A stretch of DNA of 32,693 nt from Candidatus Thioglobus sp. REDSEA-S12_B1 (GTDB taxonomy: Bacteria; Pseudomonadota; Gammaproteobacteria; PS1; Pseudothioglobaceae). Of the stretch, positions 7,286 to 15,689 are shown in pieces. Location: positions 1-32,693 of the forward strand of contig LURN01000030.1 of the NCBI GenBank assembly GCA_001628405.1. Direction: 5' to 3'. The translations under genes and the position numbers were made by a program. Below the pieces are notes generated by a model. That model worked only from the letters and a program-made list of their open reading frames with translations, ran no database searches and was not told where the DNA came from. How positions within the stretch are numbered: the stretch's first letter is position 1; every line of letters starts with the position of its first letter.

Positions 7286-8089
7286 ATGCGACTTTTAAAA
7301 CTTTTTGTTCCCATATTTCTTTCGATTATTCTTATAGTTTTAGATGCTCGCTTCTCTTACCTTGATAGCTTTAAGCGGTTCACTTTAACCTTACTAAGCC
7401 CAATTTATTTGGTTGTTGATTTGCCAAGTCAAGTTATTGATTGGGTTAATGATAAAGGCTCTGAAAATGAATTACTCGTTAGTGAAAATGACTATCTCGA
7501 GGGTCAGCTAATTGAGCTTAAAGCAAAACTTCAAACCTATAACAACTTAACATTAGAAAATCAAAAATTATCTAATCTGCTTGAATCAAGCTACCTCATA
7601 CCAGATCATGATGTAATTCTAGCAAGAATCAAATCAATCTCTCAGTCAAGACTTTCAAGAAAAATTGTTATAAACAAAGGCTTCAATGATGGTGTCAAAT
7701 TATCGGATTTAATCATTGGTTCAGATGGAGTTGTAGGTCAGGTGACAGAAGTAACTCCAATGTACACAACGGTTCGACTTCTTTCTGACCCTACACAATA
7801 CATACCAGTAAAAAATGCTAGAAACGGCATTAGAGGAGTCACTAAAGGGCTTGCATCAAATGAGAGAGGAATGACTCTCAAGTATATCCCCCTTGATTCT
7901 GATATTAAATTAGGCGATATCTTTGTTACAAGTGGGATTGGAAATTCTTATCCAACTGGCTATTCTGTCGGAAGAGTTAGTTCAATTGACGAAGAGCAAG
8001 AGCCATCCTTCATGACCATTTTTCTCGAGCCAATGCAAAATATGAATAGTTTAGAATTAGTGCTTATTGTCAAGGAGAAAAATGATTAA
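7286..8089 (+). CDS. mreC: Rod shape-determining protein MreC
   Basis: A 267-residue membrane-anchored elongasome scaffold. It has a single N-terminal membrane helix (about residues 5-24), a coiled coil (about 60-103, rich in E, L, K and N), and a periplasmic beta domain with the family stretches VVGQVTEVTPMYTTVRLLSDP and FVTSGIGNSYPTGYSVGRV. MreC links MreB filaments to PBP2 and stimulates wall synthesis. It is shorter than E. coli MreC (367), chiefly because it lacks the long C-terminal tail. That is common in small genomes and does not suggest truncation. Its last codons overlap the start of mreD by 8 nt, which implies translational coupling. Confidence 0.95.
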   Translation: MRLLKLFVPIFLSIILIVLDARFSYLDSFKRFTLTLLSPIYLVVDLPSQVIDWVNDKGSENELLVSENDYLEGQLIELKAKLQTYNNLTLENQKLSNLLESSYLIPDHDVILARIKSISQSRLSRKIVINKGFNDGVKLSDLIIGSDGVVGQVTEVTPMYTTVRLLSDPTQYIPVKNARNGIRGVTKGLASNERGMTLKYIPLDSDIKLGDIFVTSGIGNSYPTGYSVGRVSSIDEEQEPSFMTIFLEPMQNMNSLELVLIVKEKND

Positions 8090-8549
8090 CCAGTCTCAAT
8101 TTGTTCTTCTTATTAAAATCACCATTCTTGCATTTATTGTTGGAGCAATTAACTTGCCCCATTTGATCGAATTAATTTCACCATTTTGGCTATTACTATT
8201 CTTTGTTTACTGGCTAATTTACTCTAATAGTGAAGGCATCTATAGATTTGCTTTTATTCTTGGCATTCTTCTTGACGTTTTTCAAGGAGGCATTCTTGGG
8301 CAAAATGCACTGGCACTTGTTATCAGTTCTGCATTTATTTTGAGTGTTAAAAAATCATTTTTCGTATCAAACCTTACAACCCAGCAAGTCTACATATTCA
8401 TTACTTCTCTGATTTATCTTGCATTATTTTTAATGACTCACATCGCTGTTCAAGGAATTCAAATACAATGGCTTGTTGTTTTGACTCCATTTACAGGTGC
8501 TATTCTCTGGCCAGCAGTTCGCTTCTTACTTGCAAAACTTAAGCAATAG
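8082..8549 (+). CDS. mreD: Rod shape-determining protein MreD
   Basis: The 155-residue, strongly hydrophobic protein has about five membrane helices and the MreD pattern GILLDVFQGGILGQNAL in the middle. It is an inner-membrane component of the elongasome that balances MreC action on PBP2. I chose ATG 8082 because an AAGGAG ribosome site lies at 8072-8077. An upstream in-frame TTG at 8067 would put the start before that site. The gene overlaps mreC by 8 nt and is followed 11 nt later by mrdA. Confidence 0.92.
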   Translation: MINQSQFVLLIKITILAFIVGAINLPHLIELISPFWLLLFFVYWLIYSNSEGIYRFAFILGILLDVFQGGILGQNALALVISSAFILSVKKSFFVSNLTTQQVYIFITSLIYLALFLMTHIAVQGIQIQWLVVLTPFTGAILWPAVRFLLAKLKQ

Positions 8550-8560
8550 ATTATTACTAT

Positions 8561-10411
8561 ATGGATAAGATTGGGAATCTAAAGCGAGAGAAAAAAGTAT
8601 TCAAGTCCAGAGTAGTTTTTTCAGTAGTTGTAATGCTGGCAATGACCTTGATTCTCACTTTAAGACTCTTCAATCTTCAGATTACTCAGCATGAATACTA
8701 TGTAGAAGAGGCTCTTGGAAATCAAATGCAAAATCTTCCAATTACTCCAATAAGGGGTGATATTTTAGATCGCAATGGAAGAGTATTGGCAACGAATGAG
8801 TTTTCTTATAGACTCACTATTACGCCTGAAAAAGTAACAAACTTAGACGACACACTCATTGAATTAGAAAGCAATGAATACATTGACACTAAAGATATAG
8901 AAAGATTTAAGAAGAACTTATCTCGCTATAAAAAATTTCATAATATCCCAATTAAGTTTAATCTTTCAGAATCTTTAGCCTCCTCATTTTTAGTCAACAA
9001 CCAATTGCCAGGAGTTGAGGTCGAGCCCTACTTTCATCGTGTATACCCTTATGGTAAATCAAGCTCGCATCTGATTGGCTATGTTGCCTCAATGAACAAA
9101 GAAGAAAAAAATAGATACGACAAGAAAAATTACGCAGGGACTACTTTTGTAGGAAAGATTGGTATTGAAAAACAATATGAAAATTTACTCCACGGACAAT
9201 CTGGCGTCAAACAAATTGAGAGAAATGTTGCTGGAAGAGTTGTTGACTCAAAGGTCATTATTCCTTCAATTCCTGGTGAAGATGTTTACTTAAATATTGA
9301 TATTGATCTTCAAATGAAGGCAGAGTCACTTCTCGGAGAGAATAGAGGAGTTATAGCGCTTATAGATGTCAATGATGGTTCCGTTTTAACTCTTGTAAGC
9401 ACCCCATCCTTTGATCCTAATTGGTTTGTAAACGGTATTTCGATTAATCGCTATGAAGAGCTGAAAAATGATTCTAACTTGCCACTTTTTGATCGAAGCA
9501 CTAAGGGACTTTATCCACCCGGCTCAACAATCAAACCAATGGTAGCTCTTGCTGGACTTGAAGAAAAAAACATAACTGTAAAGCATTCAACTTTTTGTCC
9601 AGGTTTTTATAAGCTGACAGACTATTCAAGAAAGTTTAACGATTGGAAGAGGACGGGGCATGGTACAGTGGATACGATTGAGGCAATTGCACAATCATGT
9701 GACGTATTTTTTTATGATTTAGCCTACAAAATGGGGATTGATGAAATTCACAATAGCCTTTCATACTTTCAGTTTGGTGAGAAAACAGGTTTAGACCTTC
9801 CTGGAGAATTAGGCGGCATTCTTCCTTCAAGAGAATGGAAAAAAATAAATAAAGATGAACCTTGGTATCGGGGTGAGACACTTATTACAGGAATCGGCCA
9901 GGGCTTCATGACTGCGAGCCCAATACAACTAGCTCTAGCTACAGGTGCAATAGCGAATAAAGGTAATCTCCACACTCCAAGAGTTTTGATGCACGCTCAA
10001 TCTAAAGATGGTGAGTCTTATTTTGAGTCACAGACTCAGTCAAAACAGATTCCTATTAAAAATATTGATAACTGGGAGCTCATTATTCAGGCAATGAAGC
10101 AGACAATTTATGGAAAGTATGGCACGGCAAAAAGATTAAACAATAAACTTAACTATACACTAGCTGGAAAAACTGGAACAGCGCAGGTATTTGGCCTAGA
10201 CCCTGAAGAAGAATATATTGCTGAGAATATTGATGAAAAACTCAGAGATCATGCCCTTTTTACTGCTTTTGCACCAATAGAAAACCCTCAAGTTGCCATT
10301 GCAATAATTGTTGAGAATGCAGGCAGTGGAAGCTCAAAAGCGGCACCTCTTGCGAGAGAGCTTCTTGACGAATATTTTTCAAAATACCTAATAGTTCCAG
10401 ATAAGAGCTAG
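8561..10411 (+). CDS. mrdA: Penicillin-binding protein 2 (elongasome transpeptidase)
   Basis: A 616-residue class B PBP. It has a short cytoplasmic tail and a membrane helix (about residues 17-37), followed by the pedestal with PIRGDILDRNGRVLATN (63-79). The transpeptidase domain has all three catalytic motifs: STIK (S322 nucleophile, K325), SCD (379-381) and KTG (537-539). It cross-links peptidoglycan during cylindrical growth and is the target of mecillinam in E. coli. Length is near that of E. coli PBP2 (633). It ends the mreBCD-mrdA operon. The glycosyltransferase partner rodA (mrdB), often the next gene, is absent here, because tgt converges 11 nt beyond the stop. Confidence 0.97.
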   Translation: MDKIGNLKREKKVFKSRVVFSVVVMLAMTLILTLRLFNLQITQHEYYVEEALGNQMQNLPITPIRGDILDRNGRVLATNEFSYRLTITPEKVTNLDDTLIELESNEYIDTKDIERFKKNLSRYKKFHNIPIKFNLSESLASSFLVNNQLPGVEVEPYFHRVYPYGKSSSHLIGYVASMNKEEKNRYDKKNYAGTTFVGKIGIEKQYENLLHGQSGVKQIERNVAGRVVDSKVIIPSIPGEDVYLNIDIDLQMKAESLLGENRGVIALIDVNDGSVLTLVSTPSFDPNWFVNGISINRYEELKNDSNLPLFDRSTKGLYPPGSTIKPMVALAGLEEKNITVKHSTFCPGFYKLTDYSRKFNDWKRTGHGTVDTIEAIAQSCDVFFYDLAYKMGIDEIHNSLSYFQFGEKTGLDLPGELGGILPSREWKKINKDEPWYRGETLITGIGQGFMTASPIQLALATGAIANKGNLHTPRVLMHAQSKDGESYFESQTQSKQIPIKNIDNWELIIQAMKQTIYGKYGTAKRLNNKLNYTLAGKTGTAQVFGLDPEEEYIAENIDEKLRDHALFTAFAPIENPQVAIAIIVENAGSGSSKAAPLARELLDEYFSKYLIVPDKS

Positions 10412-10422
10412 CAACTTAATTT

Positions 10423-11538
<1,116 letters not shown>

Positions 11539-11544
11539 TTAAAT

Positions 11545-11970
11545 TTAAAAGGCTTGATTAATTTGATCAAGATTAAAGCCTCTTGATTGTAAAAACCTTT
11601 TTTGTTTTGCCATCTCTTTGTAATCTAGTGCAGATGCATCTCCAAACTTTCTTTGTCTTATTTCTTTGGCCAACTTAAACCAATCAAATATTGATAAATC
11701 AAAGGTATCTATGCCTCTCATTTTGAGCTCTGATGCAATTTTAACTGGGCCTTTGCCTTGATTAAATCGCATAAGAATAAAACCTTCTGAAAATCGATCA
11801 TCACTTTGGTAATTTTGCTGAACTAATTTTGATATTGAACTATTAACATCAACAATATCAAAACCTTTTGCTTGAAGTTTTTGAGAAAGCTCTAATTTAG
11901 AGTGCTCCCGCCTCATTAACATTTTCAATGCAGAGGAATAACACTTACTCTCCTGTGTCAGATTCGTCAT
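11545..11970 (-). CDS. recX: RecA regulator RecX
   Basis: The 141-residue protein is composed of RecX three-helix repeats, with the signatures [21 protein letters not shown]-like (about residues 17-37), [28 protein letters not shown], and a C-terminal [14 protein letters not shown]. RecX caps RecA filaments and limits recombinase activity. The ATG at 11970 lies inside the end of recA (26-nt overlap), so the two are probably translationally coupled at a sub-stoichiometric ratio. The protein is a little shorter than E. coli RecX (166). The start is supported by the overlap but could lie a few codons further in. Confidence 0.9.
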   Translation of the reverse strand: MTNLTQESKCYSSALKMLMRREHSKLELSQKLQAKGFDIVDVNSSISKLVQQNYQSDDRFSEGFILMRFNQGKGPVKIASELKMRGIDTFDLSIFDWFKLAKEIRQRKFGDASALDYKEMAKQKRFLQSRGFNLDQINQAF

Positions 11971-12964
11971 GATCGCTACTCATTAATTTTTCACGAATTT
12001 TTTCCTCTAGTGCTTGACTCATATCTGAATTCTCTTTTAAGAACTCCCTTGCATTATCTTTGCCTTGACCAATCCTCTCACCATCAACGCTATACCAGGC
12101 ACCTGCTTTTTCAACAAATCCCAGCTCTACCCCTAAATCAATAATCTCACTCTCTCTAGAAATACCTTGATTGTATAAAATTTGGAATTCAGCTTTTTTG
12201 AAGGGGGGCGCAACTTTATTTTTTAAAACCTTTACACGGGTCTCGTTACCAAGAATTTCATCACCTTTCTTAATTGAGCCAATTCTGCGAATATCCAATC
12301 GAACAGAAGCATAAAATTTAAGAGCATTACCTCCAGTCGTTGTTTCTGGATTACCAAACATGACTCCAATTTTCATACGAAGTTGATTAATAAAAATAAC
12401 CATCGTATTCGTTCTCTTAATATTCGATGTAAGCTTTCTTAACGCTTGAGACATTAATCTAGCTTGTAATCCCATATGAGAGGCCCCCATTTCACCTTCT
12501 ATTTCGGCCTTTGGTGTCAGTGCTGCAACTGAGTCAACCACTACAATATCCACGCTACCAGAGCGAACAAGCATGTCAGTAATCTCCAAGGCTTGCTCTC
12601 CAGTATCAGGCTGAGAAATTAGAAGATCATCAGTATTCACACCTAGTTTTCTAGCATAGGCAGGATCCAAAGCGTGTTCAGCATCAATGAAAGCCGCAGT
12701 TCCTCCAAGTTTTTGCATTTCTGCAATCACATGGAGAGTCATGGTAGTTTTTCCAGAGGACTCAGGACCATATATCTCAATCACCCTTCCTTTAGGGAGA
12801 CCTCCTATCCCTAGAGCTATATCTAGGCTTAAACTTCCCGTTGAAACAGCCTCGATATCAGTTCTTGCTTCTTCCTCACCAAGAAACATAACTGATCCTT
12901 TTCCAAATTGTTTTTCAATTTGTCCAAGGGCAACTTTTAGTGCTTGTTTTTTCTGCTCATCCAC
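11945..12964 (-). CDS. recA: Recombinase RecA
   Basis: The 339-residue RecA is the DNA strand-exchange protein and LexA coprotease. The Walker A motif GPESSGKT is at residues 66-73, the core continues through [20 protein letters not shown] and the L2-region [23 protein letters not shown], and it ends in the usual acidic tail ([11 protein letters not shown]). The start codon is GTG at 12964, with GGGAG six bases upstream. No in-frame ATG exists upstream, and the first residues [23 protein letters not shown] align with the family. No CTGT-N8-ACAG LexA box is visible in the 48-nt gap to ribD. It leads recA-recX-tgt. Confidence 0.98.
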   Translation of the reverse strand: MDEQKKQALKVALGQIEKQFGKGSVMFLGEEEARTDIEAVSTGSLSLDIALGIGGLPKGRVIEIYGPESSGKTTMTLHVIAEMQKLGGTAAFIDAEHALDPAYARKLGVNTDDLLISQPDTGEQALEITDMLVRSGSVDIVVVDSVAALTPKAEIEGEMGASHMGLQARLMSQALRKLTSNIKRTNTMVIFINQLRMKIGVMFGNPETTTGGNALKFYASVRLDIRRIGSIKKGDEILGNETRVKVLKNKVAPPFKKAEFQILYNQGISRESEIIDLGVELGFVEKAGAWYSVDGERIGQGKDNAREFLKENSDMSQALEEKIREKLMSSDHDESDTGE

Positions 12965-13012
12965 TCCGCTCTCCCGCGTAAAATAATAATAAATTTATTG
13001 ACATTTATTATA

Positions 13013-14056
13013 ATGGCTTTCACCCAAAAAGATACAGAATGTATGGCTCTCGCACTTAAACTTTCCAAGCTTGGTCAAGTGAGTGTGGGTGCTAATCCTA
13101 TGGTTGGGTGTGTGATAACAAAAGACGATAAAATTATTGCAAAAGACTTTCATCATAAATATGGCCAAGAACACGCTGAAATAAATGCTCTGAATCAAAT
13201 CAATCATAAAGCTAAAAATTGCAAATTATATGTCACTCTTGAACCCTGCTCTCACCATGGGAAAACGCCACCATGCATAAATGCAATAATTGGCGCAGGC
13301 ATCAAAAAAGTTTATGTTGCAACTCTTGATCCAAATCCTTTAGTTTCTGGGAGTGGGGTTAAATTGCTTAAAGAGTCTGGAATTGATGTTCAAATTGGGC
13401 TTCTAGAGAATGATGCAATAGAAATAAATCGTGGCTTTATAAAGAGAATGACAACGGGATTGCCTTTTGTTACCTCAAAAATAGCAATGAGCCTTGATGG
13501 AAGAGTCGCTATGAAGAGCGGTGAAAGCAAGTGGATTACGAGTGAAGCATCAAGGGAGGATGTTCAAGTACTGAGAAGCCAAAATCAAGCAATTTTGACA
13601 GGATCAGGGACAATCTTGAACGACAACCCTTTGATGACTGTAAGAAATAAAAAGCTTAATTCTAGTCCAATCCGTGTGGTTATTGATAGCAATAATTCGA
13701 TTAACGATAAATCACTCAATATTTTTTCTTCGGACTCCGAGACAATTATATTTAATAGGGACAATTCAAATATTTTAGAAAATGGAAAAATTGATTTAAA
13801 GTCAGCCTTAAAAAAACTTGGAGAGATGGGAATCAATAACCTTCTTTTAGAGGCTGGCAGTGGACTCAATGGTGCTATGATGAAATCCAATCTAATAGAT
13901 GAACTCATTATTTATACTGCTCCAGTTATACTAGGTAGTGATGCTCAGGCCATGATGGAACTCCCATTCAAAAAAATGTCAGAAAAAATTTCACTAAACA
14001 TAGTTGAATTAACGCAAGTAGCTAGTGATTTAAAAATCAGAGCTAGGCCTTTATGA
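13013..14056 (+). CDS. ribD: Bifunctional riboflavin biosynthesis protein RibD
   Basis: A 347-residue fusion of pyrimidine deaminase (N-terminal) and reductase (C-terminal), acting on the GTP-derived pyrimidine in riboflavin synthesis. Deaminase zinc residues are H54 and catalytic E56 in HAEINAL, with C79 and C88 in LEPCSHHGKTPPC. The reductase half begins near residue 150 and shows SLDGRVAMKSGESKWITS and, later, LLLEAGSGLNGAMM. The ATG at 13013 matches family N-termini (about 15 residues before the ALKLSKLG helix). No Shine-Dalgarno is visible before it. It diverges from recA and overlaps coaBC through ATGA. No FMN riboswitch could fit in the 48-nt upstream gap. Confidence 0.95.
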   Translation: MAFTQKDTECMALALKLSKLGQVSVGANPMVGCVITKDDKIIAKDFHHKYGQEHAEINALNQINHKAKNCKLYVTLEPCSHHGKTPPCINAIIGAGIKKVYVATLDPNPLVSGSGVKLLKESGIDVQIGLLENDAIEINRGFIKRMTTGLPFVTSKIAMSLDGRVAMKSGESKWITSEASREDVQVLRSQNQAILTGSGTILNDNPLMTVRNKKLNSSPIRVVIDSNNSINDKSLNIFSSDSETIIFNRDNSNILENGKIDLKSALKKLGEMGINNLLLEAGSGLNGAMMKSNLIDELIIYTAPVILGSDAQAMMELPFKKMSEKISLNIVELTQVASDLKIRARPL

Positions 14057-15255
14057 GTGATCTAACTAACAAAAGAATTGTTCTAGGAGTTAGTGGCTCA
14101 ATAGCTGCATATAAGTCACCTGAAATTGTTCGCCGTCTTCAAGATTTAGGAGCTGAAGTGAGAGTCATCGTGACCAATGGTGGAAGAGAATTTGTAAGTG
14201 AAAGATCCCTTCAAACAATTTCTAAAAATAAAGTTCATGACAACCTTTGGGATAAGGAAGCTGAGCTTGCGATGGGTCATATTGAACTCGCAAAATGGGC
14301 TGATGTAATTATCATAGCCCCAGCCTCAGCAAATACCATTGCAAAGCTTTGCCATGGAAGGGCTGATGATTTACTAACCACTGTTATTTTAGCCACAGAA
14401 GCAAAAATTATGATTGCTCCAGCAATGAATCAACAAATGTTTGCTGCAAGCGCAATGAAAGATAACCTTGAATTACTCCAAAAGCGTGGGATGGATATTA
14501 TCAAACCAGGTTTTGGAGAACAAGCTTGTGGTGATGTAGGAGAAGGCAGGCTAGCAGATCCATTGGACATTGCAAAACAAGCTGCTGATCTTTTCACCTC
14601 AAGTTTACTTAGTGGAAAAAATATTTTAATTACTTTGGGTGGCACTAAGGAATCAATAGACCCTGTTCGATTTATTTCTAATCATAGTAGTGGCAAAATG
14701 GGAATGGCTCTCGCGCATGCCTGCATTCAGGCAGGTGCAAAAACCACTCTAATTGTTGGATCAATATCAGTTGATATCGAAAAAAGAGCTGAAATCATTC
14801 ATGTAGTAAGCGCTGAAGATATGTACAAAGCAGTCATGAAAAAAATTAACTCACAAGATTTATTTATTAGTTGCGCTGCAGTTGCTGACTTTAAACCAAA
14901 AAAGATGAGTAAAAATAAAATCAAAAAGAATGATAGCCCTATGACAATCGAGCTTATTGAAAACAAAGATATCTTAGCAACCGTATCCCAACTAGAAAAA
15001 AAACCAATATGTATTGGGTTTGCTGCTGAAACTGAAAATCACATTGAAAATGCTAGAATCAAACTTAAGAAAAAAAAGTGTGATGCGATAATATTGAATG
15101 ATGTTTCTAAGTCAGAAATTGGTCTTAACTCCAATGATAATGAAGTTCATTTCATTACCAAAAATAAAAGTGAAATAATAGAAAAAAATACCAAGCAAAT
15201 TATTGCAGAAAAAATTATCAATAAATTAGCAAATTATTTTTTCAAGTCCTCATAA
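14053..15255 (+). CDS. coaBC: Bifunctional phosphopantothenoylcysteine decarboxylase/synthetase CoaBC (Dfp)
   Basis: The 400-residue protein joins cysteine to 4'-phosphopantothenate and decarboxylates the product in coenzyme A synthesis. The N-terminal CoaC flavoprotein half has GVSGSIAAYKS (12-22), the active-site histidine in MGHIELAKW (H76), APAMNQQM (122-129), and the clamp cysteine in EQACGDVGEGRL (C159). The C-terminal CoaB half starts near 188 and has GGTKESIDPVRFISNHSSGKMG (N210), AAVADFKP and a lysine-rich KIKK (289-292). Its ATG overlaps the ribD stop (ATGA), so the two genes are coupled. The C-terminus is lysine/asparagine-rich, typical of this AT-rich genome. dut and radC, common neighbours, are absent. 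Confidence 0.96.
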   Translation: MSDLTNKRIVLGVSGSIAAYKSPEIVRRLQDLGAEVRVIVTNGGREFVSERSLQTISKNKVHDNLWDKEAELAMGHIELAKWADVIIIAPASANTIAKLCHGRADDLLTTVILATEAKIMIAPAMNQQMFAASAMKDNLELLQKRGMDIIKPGFGEQACGDVGEGRLADPLDIAKQAADLFTSSLLSGKNILITLGGTKESIDPVRFISNHSSGKMGMALAHACIQAGAKTTLIVGSISVDIEKRAEIIHVVSAEDMYKAVMKKINSQDLFISCAAVADFKPKKMSKNKIKKNDSPMTIELIENKDILATVSQLEKKPICIGFAAETENHIENARIKLKKKKCDAIILNDVSKSEIGLNSNDNEVHFITKNKSEIIEKNTKQIIAEKIINKLANYFFKSS

Positions 15256-15282
15256 ATGCTTATAAATCAAGGGTTCCTAGAC

Positions 15283-15304
15283 TTACCCACAAAACTGTGG
15301 ATAA
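15283..15304. promoter_or_regulatory. Inverted pair of DnaA boxes
   Basis: TGTGGATAA at 15296-15304 is an exact match to the DnaA box (TTATCCACA on minus). TTACCCACA at 15283-15291 is a one-mismatch copy in the opposite orientation, 4 nt away. The box plus flanks, ACTGTGGATAACTCTG (15294-15309), equals, as I recall it, the R4-box context of E. coli oriC. The binding is inferred, and origin function is uncertain. Confidence 0.55.
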
Positions 15305-15596
15305 CTCTGGTGATATCTTCAAAATTAACCATCAATTCTGCGCTATAAAGGTAATTTCTACGGTTTTGGTTAATAATTAATCACAACAATTTTTTATATA
15401 AAAATCAATAAGTTATATTTTTTTGGTTATTCGAAAATAATTTGACTTTATTCAATTACTTGCAAACATATCTATTCGCGGATAACTTTTAAAGTTTTTC
15501 CCTTTAATGGAGGGGTTTTCAGGGCAATTAGTGTTTTATGAATTATCTGGATTAATAAAAACATTAGGCTAAAAAATATTGCAAATTTAAACTAAT

Positions 15597-15634
15597 TTTC
15601 TGATTAATTTAATTGGTATTAAATTAATCAGAAA
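15597..15634. repeat. Perfect 17-bp AT-rich inverted repeat (hairpin)
   Basis: TTTCTGATTAATTTAAT (15597-15613) and its exact complement ATTAAATTAATCAGAAA (15618-15634) are separated by TGGT. Only two G:C pairs are present. It may act as a weak bidirectional terminator for coaBC and dnaE, as a cruciform or unwinding element, or as a protein site. Confidence 0.6.
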
Positions 15635-15689
15635 TGTACTAAAAAAGCTTACTTTTTAAGTCATTTTTTATATTTTTTTTGTATCAAAA

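Larger units (their letters stand above)
15256..15689. other. 434-nt AT-rich non-coding region between coaBC and dnaE
   Basis: No credible gene is seen. It contains a DnaA-box pair (15283-15304), a 13-nt palindrome AACTTTTAAAGTT (15484-15496), a 17-bp perfect hairpin (15597-15634), a short AAAAAG/CTTTTT hairpin near the 3' end of dnaE (15642-15657) and several A/T tracts. The 3' ends of coaBC (+) and dnaE (minus) face each other here, so no promoter is required. That makes the length unusual in a window where most gaps are under 110 nt. Confidence 0.7.

Noticed and set aside
8067-8081. TTG at 8067 as start of mreD
   Set aside because: It lies upstream of the AAGGAG site that serves ATG 8082.
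12944-13012. N-terminal extension of ribD back to 12944
   Set aside because: It would overlap the start of recA and matches nothing in RibD, whose N-terminus aligns from ATG 13013.
12965-13012. FMN riboswitch upstream of ribD
   Set aside because: The gap is 48 nt, too short, and has no conserved RFN element sequence.
12998-13014. TTGACA and TATAAT in front of ribD
   Set aside because: Only 5 nt separate them and the -10 overlaps the ribD ATG, so they cannot form one promoter for ribD.
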